Shown here: positions 1 through 6,552 of the stretch, piece after piece | Position numbering within the stretch: position 1 is the first letter of the stretch | Layout of the letters: each line of letters begins with the position of its first letter | Assembly (NCBI GenBank): GCA_016705125.1 | Contig: JADIYW010000015.1 | Location: 1 to 56,410, forward strand | Source of the DNA: Bacteroidota bacterium | GTDB lineage: Bacteria > Bacteroidota > Bacteroidia > Chitinophagales > JADIYW01 | Direction: 5' to 3' | DNA: 56,410 bases | Program-made: the position numbers and the translations under genes | The notes under the pieces: generated by a model | Databases searched by the model: none | The model's input: the letters and a program-made list of their open reading frames with translations, nothing else | Told to the model about the DNA's origin: nothing

Positions 1-330
1 GTGGAGTTTTTCGATATTGAAAATCAGATAAAATGGAATGAAAAGGATGTGGTATTTGAAAGTTGTAAAGCTTCTGGGCCGGGCGGGCAGCATGTAAACA
101 AAACAGAAAGTGCTATTCGTGGAACGCACAAACCATCAGGAATACAGGTGTTTACGATGGATTCTAGGTCGCAATTGCAAAATAAAAAATTGTGTTTGGA
201 AAGGTTGAAAAGCAAGGTGTCTGAATGGCAGATGCAACAAATAATGCTAAATCAACAAACGCATTGGCAAGAACACAATGAATTGGAAAGAGGTAATCCG
301 GTAAAGGTGATTGAAGCGAAATTGAATTAA
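1..330 (+). CDS. prfH: Peptide chain release factor H-like protein (PrfH), C-terminal part
   Basis: A class I release-factor catalytic domain is seen: the GPGGQHVNKT segment (about residues 26-35) carries the GGQ tripeptide that enters the peptidyl transferase centre, and the end LERGNPVKV is typical of the PrfH family. Family members are about 200 residues long, so the 109 residues here are probably the C-terminal half, cut by the window edge; the first codon GTG need not be the real start. PrfH is known to act with an RtcB-type RNA ligase on ribosomes whose 16S decoding centre has been cleaved. An rtcB gene may lie just upstream, outside the window (inference). It converges on the RNA end-repair genes and is separated from them by a hairpin terminator. 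The alternative is a general ArfB-like rescue factor. Confidence 0.85.
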   Translation: MEFFDIENQIKWNEKDVVFESCKASGPGGQHVNKTESAIRGTHKPSGIQVFTMDSRSQLQNKKLCLERLKSKVSEWQMQQIMLNQQTHWQEHNELERGNPVKVIEAKLN

Positions 331-332
331 TT

Positions 333-370
333 TCAACCTGACAGTTTGGGCAAGCAACCTGTCAGGTTGA
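333..370. terminator. Bidirectional hairpin terminator between prfH and the kinase/phosphatase genes
   Basis: A perfect 12-bp inverted repeat (333-344 and 359-370) with a 14-base loop lies between two convergent genes. It is followed by TTTT on the plus strand and flanked by T-rich sequence on the minus strand, so it can end transcription from both sides. Confidence 0.8.
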
Positions 371-372
371 TT

Positions 373-894
373 TTAAAAATCACCATAATAAACCTGAAAA
401 CAAGGAAGTTTTAAATCATTTCGCCACATATCTACTACCTGGTTTCTATCATCTAAAACAAATTCAATAAAATATTTATCTTGGATATGTTCAGCAAAAA
501 TTTCTTTTTTAATGATACTGTCTTTTCTATTGTCGGAAGTTTTTCGCATCAACAATTCATCAAAATTTATTTGATGTGTTTCTAAGAAACGTAAAGTTGG
601 TTCTTTGTATTTTTCTTCTCTTCCAGATAATAAAATAATTTTATAACCCAATTGATGATAGTTTTTTAAGGTATTTGCAACTGGCACATTCAATAAATCT
701 TCATCACAACGCGCTGCATCAAATGGATTTCTTCCGTTCATTAAAGCCAAGGTTCCATCCAAATCACAAATGATAGCTTTCGGTAGGATTTGGTTTTGAT
801 CTGCAATTAATATTGTTTTTTCTTGTTTTTTTCTTTCAGAAAAATCAAAATTTTCCTTTAGCGAATTAAGATTTTGAACAAATTTTTGAATCAC
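373..894 (-). CDS. T4 Pnkp-type polynucleotide 3'-phosphatase (HAD) domain
   Basis: This matches the phosphatase half of T4 polynucleotide kinase/phosphatase. DLDGTLA (residues 44-50) gives the two catalytic HAD aspartates; NGRNPFDAARCD follows, then the SGRE motif. The end, DDRNQVVDMWR followed by a final YGDF, also resembles the T4 enzyme. The family removes 3'-phosphate or 2',3'-cyclic phosphate from cleaved RNA so that a ligase can seal it. The GTG codon at 894 is not a convincing start. The frame stays open upstream through sequence encoding a kinase-like linker (ELSKEVLEERCEKRFNETGK) as far as an A8 run at 1006-1013 (minus strand), where it meets the kinase reading frame. I read this as the second half of one kinase-phosphatase broken by a one-base frame change. 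Confidence 0.85.
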   Translation of the reverse strand: MIQKFVQNLNSLKENFDFSERKKQEKTILIADQNQILPKAIICDLDGTLALMNGRNPFDAARCDEDLLNVPVANTLKNYHQLGYKIILLSGREEKYKEPTLRFLETHQINFDELLMRKTSDNRKDSIIKKEIFAEHIQDKYFIEFVLDDRNQVVDMWRNDLKLPCFQVYYGDF

Positions 895-962
895 ATTTTT
901 TGGAATGTGCTTTCCTGTTTCATTAAATCGTTTTTCACATCTTTCTTCTAAAACCTCTTTAC

Positions 963-1259
963 TTAATTCAAAGATTTTAAATGAAATATTTGCCTTATTG
1001 TTAAATTTTTTTTACAGTTTGTGGCATCTAACAAAACATTAGAATTCTTCCGTAATAATGCTTCAATAGAAGCAAACACCATTTCTGAAATCATTTTTTC
1101 TTCTCTTTCGGATACAATTGTGGCTCCAAATTGCATTGTTCTAAAATCATCTCTAGAAATACGAATCCAATTTTCTTCGGTACGTAAAAAATATTTTGCA
1201 TATGTTGATTTCCCCGAACCTGGTGCTCCAACTAGTATTAATATTTGTGGACTTTTCAT
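963..1259 (-). CDS. T4 Pnkp-type polynucleotide 5'-kinase domain (frame broken at its end)
   Basis: A P-loop GAPGSGKST (residues 11-19) is followed by RDDFR, the counterpart of the NRDDYR segment of T4 polynucleotide kinase that holds the catalytic Asp. DATNCKK follows. The family transfers a phosphate to a 5'-OH end, readying tRNA or rRNA fragments for ligation. The 98 residues are short for the family (about 150-180). After DATNCKK the frame runs through A8 and soon stops. With nine As instead of eight the frame continues into the linker and the phosphatase domain. A real frameshift, transcriptional slippage on A8, or a sequence error are all possible. The next gene upstream ends 10 bases away, so it is part of the minus-strand RNA-repair operon. 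Confidence 0.8.
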   Translation of the reverse strand: MKSPQILILVGAPGSGKSTYAKYFLRTEENWIRISRDDFRTMQFGATIVSEREEKMISEMVFASIEALLRKNSNVLLDATNCKKNLTIRQIFHLKSLN

Positions 1260-1269
1260 AATTGTAACT

Positions 1270-1986
1270 TTATAATCTTGTATCTAATGTTGATTCAATT
1301 TGTTCACCAAGAATTCTGTCTAAAACTAAATTTTTTAAAAGGTAGTTTTCTTTGTTAATGGTATTGTATTTTATCTTCAATAATTGCCAATTTATCATCC
1401 AATCATTAATAGAACACTCTAATTTTTTAGAAATTTTTCGTTTTCCAATATTAACAGGTAATCTTTCTATAAAATCAACCCCATAAATCATGGTTAGGTA
1501 GTGATTATTTCGGACTTTGAAAGCAGGTGGAATATTTTTGATAAAGGCTTGTCTTGGTTTTATAATGATTCCTTCTTCTAATTCATTACTCAGTGTTGCA
1601 AACCAATTGTACACCTTTTTAATTTGATTTTCACTATCATTTTCTAATTTTAATAACAGAAATTCATCATCATTTACTTGCTGATAACTTAAATTATCAT
1701 TGACAATTTCTTCAGAACCATCTTCAAAAATTTTCTTTAAAATGTTAAATGGCTTAAAGTGTAATTTTTCCTCTTTTCCAAAATGTGCAATTTGGTGTCT
1801 ATATATCTCAATTCCATTGGAATATTTATCCAAATTCAATATCTTAAAATCATCTAATGCATTGTATTGTCGAATGATATGAGATGCAAATTTCTTTTTT
1901 ATTTCTTTTTCAGCATTTTCTTTTTTGCATTTAATATATTCAATGTAATTTTCTGATGATTTAATTTCATCGATTTTATCATACAA
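1270..1986 (-). CDS. Clostridial-Pnkp-type RNA ligase domain, C-terminal fragment
   Basis: The segment EEGIIIKP (nucleotidyltransferase motif IV) is followed by PPAFKVRNNHYLTMIYG and a basic KRKISKKL stretch. This order recalls the adenylyltransferase module at the C-terminus of bacterial Pnkp (Clostridium thermocellum type), where the motif V lysine lies in PALKCRGREYL. The TTG at 1986 is only the first usable codon. The N-terminal part with motif I is encoded at 2448-2056 in another frame, and the bases between encode a bridging segment (QNLINNEFEGYLNAHQ) in a third frame, so at least two one-base frame changes split one ligase gene. In the C. thermocellum enzyme this module is fused to a kinase and a metallophosphatase; here it stands alone beside a T4-type kinase-phosphatase. 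Confidence 0.7.
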   Translation of the reverse strand: MYDKIDEIKSSENYIEYIKCKKENAEKEIKKKFASHIIRQYNALDDFKILNLDKYSNGIEIYRHQIAHFGKEEKLHFKPFNILKKIFEDGSEEIVNDNLSYQQVNDDEFLLLKLENDSENQIKKVYNWFATLSNELEEGIIIKPRQAFIKNIPPAFKVRNNHYLTMIYGVDFIERLPVNIGKRKISKKLECSINDWMINWQLLKIKYNTINKENYLLKNLVLDRILGEQIESTLDTRL

Positions 1987-2055
1987 ATTCGTTTTGTTGT
2001 AAATGATTTAAATGATTTTGATGTGCATTCAAATACCCTTCAAATTCATTGTTGA

Positions 2056-2448
2056 TCAAATTTTGCCTAATACATTCCAAGGCATCAATTCTGATTGAAT
2101 AATTACAATTGACAAATTTGACCAATCCATTTTTTGGTGTAATTCTTTACATGCATTTTTTGCTCCATCTAAGTCAATATGCTCAATTTTGTGTCCATTT
2201 CTGCTAACGAAATAAGTATCATCTAAATTTTTGTGCAAATAAATGTCGCAATAGGAACCCATGTATTTTTTTTGTACAATCAATTCATTAATACCACGGT
2301 TAGTATAATAGGAAATGGCTTCAGCAATGCTTTCTATCTCGTTGCGCTGGATAGATTTAGGTGCTGGTGATATTGTTGGCGAAAATGCATTTACTTTGTT
2401 TTCACAAAACCAGTCTATTCTTGCTTTTATTTTCTTTAAGTCTTCCAT
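2056..2448 (-). CDS. Clostridial-Pnkp-type RNA ligase domain, N-terminal fragment with motif I
   Basis: Residues 58-65 read VQKKYMGS. The KYMG core corresponds to nucleotidyltransferase motif I (KxxG), with K61 as the expected AMP-attachment lysine, and is close to KHMGSR of clostridial Pnkp. The end, ELMPWN, resembles the ELLPW segment of that family. The frame then stops at GGCAAAATTTGA; one extra A would keep it open into NLINNEFEGYLN and on toward the fragment at 1986-1270. It starts 5 bases after the Hen1 methyltransferase stop, so the two are co-transcribed. In known systems Hen1 and Pnkp form a complex that repairs ribotoxin-cleaved tRNA, which suggests the same here. Confidence 0.75.
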   Translation of the reverse strand: MEDLKKIKARIDWFCENKVNAFSPTISPAPKSIQRNEIESIAEAISYYTNRGINELIVQKKYMGSYCDIYLHKNLDDTYFVSRNGHKIEHIDLDGAKNACKELHQKMDWSNLSIVIIQSELMPWNVLGKI

Positions 2449-2453
2449 GGTTT

Positions 2454-3182
2454 TTATTTTGATTTTTTAATTATAACAGCTTGCGTTGGTTGAATTCCAT
2501 TTAAAGTATCTCCTATTTGGTGAAAATTTACTTCATAATTATTATGGCTTTTTACACATTCTTCAATCAAATTTTTAAACTCTATATGTGTTAATTCAAA
2601 ATGATGGTCATCATGTCGCATTGCATCATCATCAAAATAAAATTTATTAAAATCATCATTTGGGGTTGAAATTATGAATTGATTAAAGTTGAAATCTAAC
2701 AAATGCGTGATTAATTTTTTGGCTTCATCTATTGAATTATGTTCAATTACTTCAGTCAATAAAATATTTATTTTTTCTGTTGATTTAAAATCAATTAATG
2801 AAGTATAAAAGTGTAAATTGTCTGCATTATATTTTTGTGCTACGAAAATACCCATACGTCCAAATTGGATGTCAGAATCAATTGCATAATATTTATTGGT
2901 AAAACCAAGATTCATCATGCGTTTATAATATATAAATTCACCACAACCAACATCTAAAATTGGTATATCCATTTCAAGTTGATTGGTAATGAATCTAACT
3001 CTATCTTGATGCGTATTATAATAGGTTAGGTTAGCAATAATGCCTTTATTTGCTAAATAACTTTCAAAAATTGGTTTTATCGTTTGAAATTGTCTGTCTG
3101 TTTTTGCTGCCCGTTTTATAAAAAGATAAAAAACGAAATATGGAACGTTTTCCAAATTGGTTAAAATACGCACATACTTCAA
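2454..3182 (-). CDS. hen1: Hen1-type RNA 3'-terminal 2'-O-methyltransferase domain
   Basis: A SAM-binding motif ILDVGCGE (75-82) is followed by the Hen1 signature EVIEH (E144, E147, H148) and STPNDDFN, then RHDDHHFE (around H193/H194). These supply the metal-binding E-E-H-H set of Hen1. Bacterial Hen1 methylates the 2'-OH at the 3' end of a broken RNA before ligation, so the repaired site resists re-cleavage. The TTG at 3182 is weak: upstream the frame stays open through FTFIDDDFALKYV and overlaps the end of the Hen1 N-domain frame. One added T in GGTATTTTAC (about 3207-3216) would fuse both parts. A naturally split gene is possible, but a frameshift seems likelier. Confidence 0.85.
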   Translation of the reverse strand: MKYVRILTNLENVPYFVFYLFIKRAAKTDRQFQTIKPIFESYLANKGIIANLTYYNTHQDRVRFITNQLEMDIPILDVGCGEFIYYKRMMNLGFTNKYYAIDSDIQFGRMGIFVAQKYNADNLHFYTSLIDFKSTEKINILLTEVIEHNSIDEAKKLITHLLDFNFNQFIISTPNDDFNKFYFDDDAMRHDDHHFELTHIEFKNLIEECVKSHNNYEVNFHQIGDTLNGIQPTQAVIIKKSK

Positions 3183-3757
3183 TGCAAAATCGTCATCAAT
3201 AAAAGTAAAATACCATACTCATTTGTAATATGAGTGAATAGTGCCATTAGATTCAATAAATTAAAAGCTTCAAACACATTTTTGCCAGTAATGGTTAGTT
3301 TGAAATTTCTCCCGATTTGATGTTTTACTTCAATTCCTGAAAAATATTTTGACAACAAAAATTGACCATTTCTATACCAGTTTGAATGAATATAAAATGT
3401 TGGAATTTCTATATTGCAAACTTCAGTATCTATCGCACCTTGGGTAGTGTTTAGCCAAGAAATTTGTTGGTTTTCAAATTCATTCCTTTCTTTTAAAATA
3501 GTAGAGAATAGTTCATTACAAATTTGTAAAACTACCAATGGATTGCAATAGCTCTGAAAATCGATTTGATTGGAATCCTCTGGTAAGTAACTATATTTCG
3601 TGTCTTGAAATACAACCTCATAATTGTTCGAATCAATTGCATTGCCAACAATTATACCATTTTTCAATGGTTTTAAATACAAGCCTTGATCCGTATTTGG
3701 ATTTTTGTATAACAAATCTAATAGATGTTTGTTAGTACTATTTATCTTTAAAATCAT
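3179..3757 (-). CDS. hen1: Hen1 N-terminal domain (partner domain of the Pnkp ligase)
   Basis: The start MILKINSTN and LLYKNPNTDQ (about residues 15-24) resemble the N-terminal domain of bacterial Hen1, which in known systems contacts and activates the Pnkp ligase. The domain is about 190 residues, as in the family, and lies directly upstream of the methyltransferase domain with a 4-base overlap. The last residues (LLLLMTILH) look like the product of a wrong frame; the alternative frame gives an acidic IDDDF stretch leading into the methyltransferase. A putative operator lies 37 bases upstream, so this is probably the first gene of a separately controlled transcript. Assignment rests on position plus weak similarity. 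Confidence 0.65.
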   Translation of the reverse strand: MILKINSTNKHLLDLLYKNPNTDQGLYLKPLKNGIIVGNAIDSNNYEVVFQDTKYSYLPEDSNQIDFQSYCNPLVVLQICNELFSTILKERNEFENQQISWLNTTQGAIDTEVCNIEIPTFYIHSNWYRNGQFLLSKYFSGIEVKHQIGRNFKLTITGKNVFEAFNLLNLMALFTHITNEYGILLLLMTILH

Positions 3758-3793
3758 GTCTTTATAAATTATATTGTAATATTACTTCCATTC

Positions 3794-3812
3794 TGCGCAA
3801 TATACTTGCGTA
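3794..3812. promoter_or_regulatory. Putative operator (6-7-6 site, copy 3) upstream of hen1
   Basis: TGCGCA, seven bases, then TGCGTA. The arm sequences and the 7-base spacing match the two sites between the TROVE and WYL genes (8337-8355 and 8447-8465); the spacer ATATACT is close to GTATACT of copy 1. It lies between the RNA ligase stop and the hen1 start, which suggests an internal promoter controlled by the same regulator, probably the WYL protein (inference). Confidence 0.6.
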
Positions 3813-3823
3813 GTTTAATTTAT

Positions 3824-4846
3824 TTAAATTTCTTCTTCAACATTACAAAATGGTTTTTCAAAATTTGGCCTCAGCTGTTTCCAAATAGTGGCGTCGTAAG
3901 ATTTTCCATCCACCACATTAAATAATACGGATGGATACTGACAAGTTTGGAAATATAGAGCCGTTGCTTTTCTGTCTTCTAATAGTTTAAAATCTTGTTT
4001 GCATTGGTTTTCTATGGCATTGTATTTTTCAATTAACTCATTTCTTGTTTTTTTTACCCAATTATAAAACTCATCTGGAACACGTTCTAAAATTTCATCA
4101 AATGAATTTCCAGCTTTTAAATATTCCCAAATATTAATAGACGATACTTGTGTGACAATACGATGAATGCGTAAATATTCAGCAAACTTTACTTTGTAAC
4201 GCAAGCCACTTTTGTATTTAATAACAAAACCTTCTTTGTTGTTTATTTCCAATTGTTTTAAAGTATGAATATCGTTAACGCCATCGTATTTGCTAACTAC
4301 AGGAAATCCAATATTTTCTAATGGTTGTTCTTTACCAGTGTTGGTTTCTACAACAGCCAATAAAACGAGCATTTCTTCGTTTCCATAATCTAAAACAATT
4401 CTGTTTTCTGGATAGATGATTTCCAATAAATAAGTATGGTTTCTGTTTAATGTAGAAATACTATCTTGATATTTGGTGTTTAATAATTCGTTTGCTTTTT
4501 TAGATTGCTCACTGGTGAATGAACCGCGTGTTGCAATAAATGGAATATCATTGATAAAATAAATTATGCCTAATGAACCGTCCATTTTTTCATATACTTC
4601 AAAGGTTTCGTTTGGGAAATGCTGATTTTCCATTTCGCCTAAATTGAAAAATTTTGCAAATGGTCGAGCAATAATTTCATGATTATGGTTCATAATTAAA
4701 CCACGACAAGCCAATGTAATCTCATTCCAAACTCTTTCGTATTGCGCTTTTGCCGTATAATTGTAAATGTACAATTCATGATTTGGATGTTTGTTGCGTT
4801 GCACAAATCCATCTTCAATCAGTTGATTTAATTGTTGAATATTCAT
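3824..4846 (-). CDS. T4 Rnl1-like RNA ligase
   Basis: The nucleotidyltransferase motifs are in order: motif I EKMDGSLG with K87 as the expected AMP-attachment lysine, a motif III-like LLEIIYPENRIV, motif IV NKEGFVIKY, and motif V YKVKFAEY. The N-terminal segment (RGLIMNHNHEIIARPFAKFF) and the length of 340 residues fit the T4 RNA ligase 1 family. Rnl1 enzymes join 3'-OH and 5'-phosphate ends, classically in tRNA anticodon loops cut by ribotoxins. This is the second ligase of the island; the other is the Pnkp-type module. It starts 12 bases after the zinc-ribbon gene and appears intact. It may seal ends prepared by the kinase-phosphatase or act with the Ro60-RNA particle (inference). Confidence 0.88.
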   Translation of the reverse strand: MNIQQLNQLIEDGFVQRNKHPNHELYIYNYTAKAQYERVWNEITLACRGLIMNHNHEIIARPFAKFFNLGEMENQHFPNETFEVYEKMDGSLGIIYFINDIPFIATRGSFTSEQSKKANELLNTKYQDSISTLNRNHTYLLEIIYPENRIVLDYGNEEMLVLLAVVETNTGKEQPLENIGFPVVSKYDGVNDIHTLKQLEINNKEGFVIKYKSGLRYKVKFAEYLRIHRIVTQVSSINIWEYLKAGNSFDEILERVPDEFYNWVKKTRNELIEKYNAIENQCKQDFKLLEDRKATALYFQTCQYPSVLFNVVDGKSYDATIWKQLRPNFEKPFCNVEEEI

Positions 4847-4858
4847 TTTTTTAATTAA

Positions 4859-5440
4859 TTATGTTTTTAATTTGTTTATTCCAATTTGTGGAAATACAAC
4901 TTCTTTTATATAATCTGAGATGTAACCAAGGTCTATTCCTAATTTTTCAATTTTATCTTTTCTTTTAATTAATTCAGGTCTTAAAATTTCGGCATTTAAT
5001 TTTCTGTCAGCTTCTTCATCCATATTAAATTCATCTGAATAAAAAGTGTTATCATACAAGAGAACGCATAAAGTTTCCAGTAAAATTGATTTCTTACAAA
5101 ATAAAGTTTTTTCATTATCAATTCCTTCAAGAATATTATCTAAATTATCTATATCTGCTAATATTATATCTTCATCTTGGCAGTAAAAGTGTAATTTTTC
5201 ATTGTATTTCCATTCTTCAAAGATTTCTTTTTTATAGTAATTAACAAATGGATAAGATAATGAAGTACAAGAGGTTGAATTACATTTTTTGCATGGTGTA
5301 TTCCAATTTAATTCCTTTTGACTTCTAATTTCTTCAAAAGCTGCTTCTCTTTCTGTTATTTCCAATTCATTAATGTTTTGACAATTCTTACAGGTTCGAC
5401 GAATAACAAATTTTTCTCTATCTTCTGAGTAATTTTCCAT
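4859..5440 (-). CDS. Zinc-ribbon protein of unknown function in the RNA-repair operon
   Basis: I do not recognise this family. Two CxxC pairs (CKNC near residues 17-20 and CKKC near 50-53) probably form one zinc ribbon in the first 60 residues. The remaining 130 residues are acidic and mostly helical by composition, with no signal peptide or membrane segment. Its start lies 2 bases after the stop of the S24/S26-like gene, and the ligase gene begins 12 bases after its own stop, so it belongs to the same transcript. A role in RNA binding or as an adaptor for the ligase is inference from position only. Confidence 0.6.
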   Translation of the reverse strand: MENYSEDREKFVIRRTCKNCQNINELEITEREAAFEEIRSQKELNWNTPCKKCNSTSCTSLSYPFVNYYKKEIFEEWKYNEKLHFYCQDEDIILADIDNLDNILEGIDNEKTLFCKKSILLETLCVLLYDNTFYSDEFNMDEEADRKLNAEILRPELIKRKDKIEKLGIDLGYISDYIKEVVFPQIGINKLKT

Positions 5441-5442
5441 AA

Positions 5443-5766
5443 TTAAGTTATTTTATAAATCACTTCATTTTTAAATTCGGCTTCCATTACTTTCCCATAA
5501 ATCGTTTTTGTCCAACCATTCTCCCAGCCATGGTTATTCGCAATTAAAAAACCCTTATTGGTATCAATTTTAATAATTTTATGTGCATCAATATATCTTC
5601 CTTTTACTTTACAAAATACAATATCGTTAATTTTGTATTCGTTTTCTTTTTTAAAGGTCAATAAACTTCCACTTTTCAATATTGGTAACATCGAGTTGCC
5701 AAATGCTTTCATTTTTCCTGTTTCGTTTGTTTCTAATTCATTTTTTAGTCTTTCAAATTTATTCAT
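5443..5766 (-). CDS. Small S24/S26-like (LexA/signal-peptidase fold) protein
   Basis: GNSMLPILKSGS (about 23-34) matches the Ser-containing box of S24/S26 peptidases (GxSMxP), and DIVFCKVKGRYIDAHKI continues the beta-rich fold with a possible catalytic Lys or His near DAHK. A GFLIANNHG segment resembles the KGDNN turn of signal peptidases. With 107 residues and no DNA-binding domain or membrane segment it is a stand-alone protease-like domain. It is the first protein gene after the structured RNA cluster and is translationally tight with the zinc-ribbon gene. It might process a regulator when damage is sensed (inference); it could also be non-catalytic. Confidence 0.65.
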   Translation of the reverse strand: MNKFERLKNELETNETGKMKAFGNSMLPILKSGSLLTFKKENEYKINDIVFCKVKGRYIDAHKIIKIDTNKGFLIANNHGWENGWTKTIYGKVMEAEFKNEVIYKIT

Positions 5767-5811
5767 TTGTTTGTTTTGTTTATTTTATTTTTAATTTTGT
5801 TAATAATTTTT

Positions 5812-6004
5812 TGTAACCTTGATGAGATTCGAACTCATATTCCTTCTCAGGCAGTATGGCTGTAAATACGCTTCCCTACTTTTACGATGAATTTCGGTGC
5901 ACTGTAAACTCTATCCATTTGTCAGCGTATGTCAAACGGAATAATCCAAACAATCTACGGTAAGTCAATTTTTCCGTAGGCTTTTCCTTTTAAGCTACAA
6001 GGCT
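5812..6004 (-). ncRNA. tRNA-like RNA with a long insertion in the variable region
   Basis: Read on the minus strand, AGCCTTG (6004-5998) pairs with CAAGGTT (5821-5815) as a seven-pair acceptor. TA and a D-arm (GCTT/AAGC, 5980-5995) follow. Then comes a TACGG/CCGTA stem with a 13-base loop, and at the 3' end a T-arm ATGAG-TTCGAAT-CTCAT. A segment of over 110 bases sits between the anticodon-like stem and the T-arm and holds its own 7-bp stem (5866-5872 with 5924-5930). The 3' end reads ACA, so no CCA is encoded. Here, unlike the neighbouring RNAs, the halves are in normal tRNA order. It may be a tRNA decoy, or a tRNA invaded by another RNA; I see no standard anticodon loop. Confidence 0.5.
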
Positions 6005-6018
6005 ATTTGTAAAAAATA

Positions 6019-6084
6019 AAGAGGCAATAATTATAAATAGTGTATTTTTCTAGTAACGAAGTAACTATTTATAACGGCACTCTT
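6019..6084 (-). ncRNA. Y-RNA-like RNA, copy 5 (short, no tRNA-like domain)
   Basis: The terminal helix is AAGAG/CTCTT (6080-6084 with 6019-6023). The conserved TGCCGT follows, then a perfect 11-bp stem (6064-6074 with 6031-6041) whose 22-base loop begins TACTTCG. The stem sequence differs from copies 1-4 but still pairs, so base pairing rather than sequence is conserved. There is no T- or D-arm, so this copy would be a bare Ro-binding stem-loop. Confidence 0.55.
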
Positions 6085-6087
6085 CAT

Positions 6088-6216
6088 AAATCATGCAACT
6101 ATTCGAAAAAAGACTTTTTCGTATGTTCTACCACTGAACTACCTTTTCTTCAAAGGGTAGGATTTGAACCTACGACTCTACGATTACGAAGTAACTCTTT
6201 TCTACGGCAATGATTT
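6088..6216 (-). ncRNA. Y-RNA-like RNA, copy 4 with permuted tRNA-like domain
   Basis: Terminal helix AAATCAT/ATGATTT (6210-6216 with 6088-6094), then TGCCGT, AGAAAAGA paired with TCTTTTTT, and GTTACTTCG. TTCGTA pairs with TACGAA to extend the stem. The inner domain has a T-arm GTAGG-TTCAAAT-CCTAC first, then CCTTT/AAAGG closed by the loop GAAGA, and last a D-arm GTTC-AGTGGTA-GAAC. This is tRNA order with the acceptor end sealed by a short loop, hence circularly permuted. No CCA is present. Confidence 0.7.
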
Positions 6217-6226
6217 TGTTTAAATC

Positions 6227-6358
6227 GGAAAAGTAAAATTCGAAAGAGAAACGGAGCTTGTCTTGCCGGAATCGAACCGGATAATCTTGCTGGTATTTCC
6301 AACTTCATTATTCCTCTCCTAATTGGTGACGAAGTAACTCTTATCTACGACATTTTCC
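6227..6358 (-). ncRNA. Y-RNA-like RNA, copy 3 (diverged tRNA-like domain)
   Basis: Terminal helix GGAAAA/TTTTCC (6353-6358 with 6227-6232), then TGTCGT and AGATAAGA leading into GTTACTTCG; the 3' side TCTTTCG followed by eight bases keeps the shared pattern. The inner domain has a T-arm-like hairpin CCGG-TTCGATT-CCGG (6266-6280) enclosed by AGAGGAA/TTTCTCT. A clear D-arm is not visible, so this copy is the most diverged. Confidence 0.55.
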
Positions 6359-6372
6359 TATTTTTTTATAAG

Positions 6373-6523
6373 TTTAACAAGGTTAAAAGCGAAAAAAGAC
6401 ATATCCTGCTCTACCGCTGAGCTACATTCCCATTTTTTGAAATTCTTGGTGGAAATGATGGGATTCGAACCCACGACCTGGTCGGTTGAAGCGAAGTAAC
6501 TCTTTTCTACGACACTTGTTAAA
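6373..6523 (-). ncRNA. Y-RNA-like RNA, copy 2 with permuted tRNA-like domain
   Basis: A 9-bp terminal helix TTTAACAAG/CTTGTTAAA (6515-6523 with 6373-6381) is followed by TGTCGT, AGAAAAGA paired with TCTTTTTT, and GTTACTTCG. The inner domain is a T-arm (GTGGG-TTCGAAT-CCCAT), CATTTCC-ACCA, a 15-base linker, GGGAATG, TA, and a D-arm GCTC-AGCGGTA-GAGC. CATTTCC pairs fully with the following GGGAATG. In copy 1 the same position reads C-G instead of T-A and also pairs, a compensatory change supporting the permuted reading. Confidence 0.75.
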
Positions 6524-6552
6524 TGTGTTTTTGTATAGATTTTATTTTAAAA

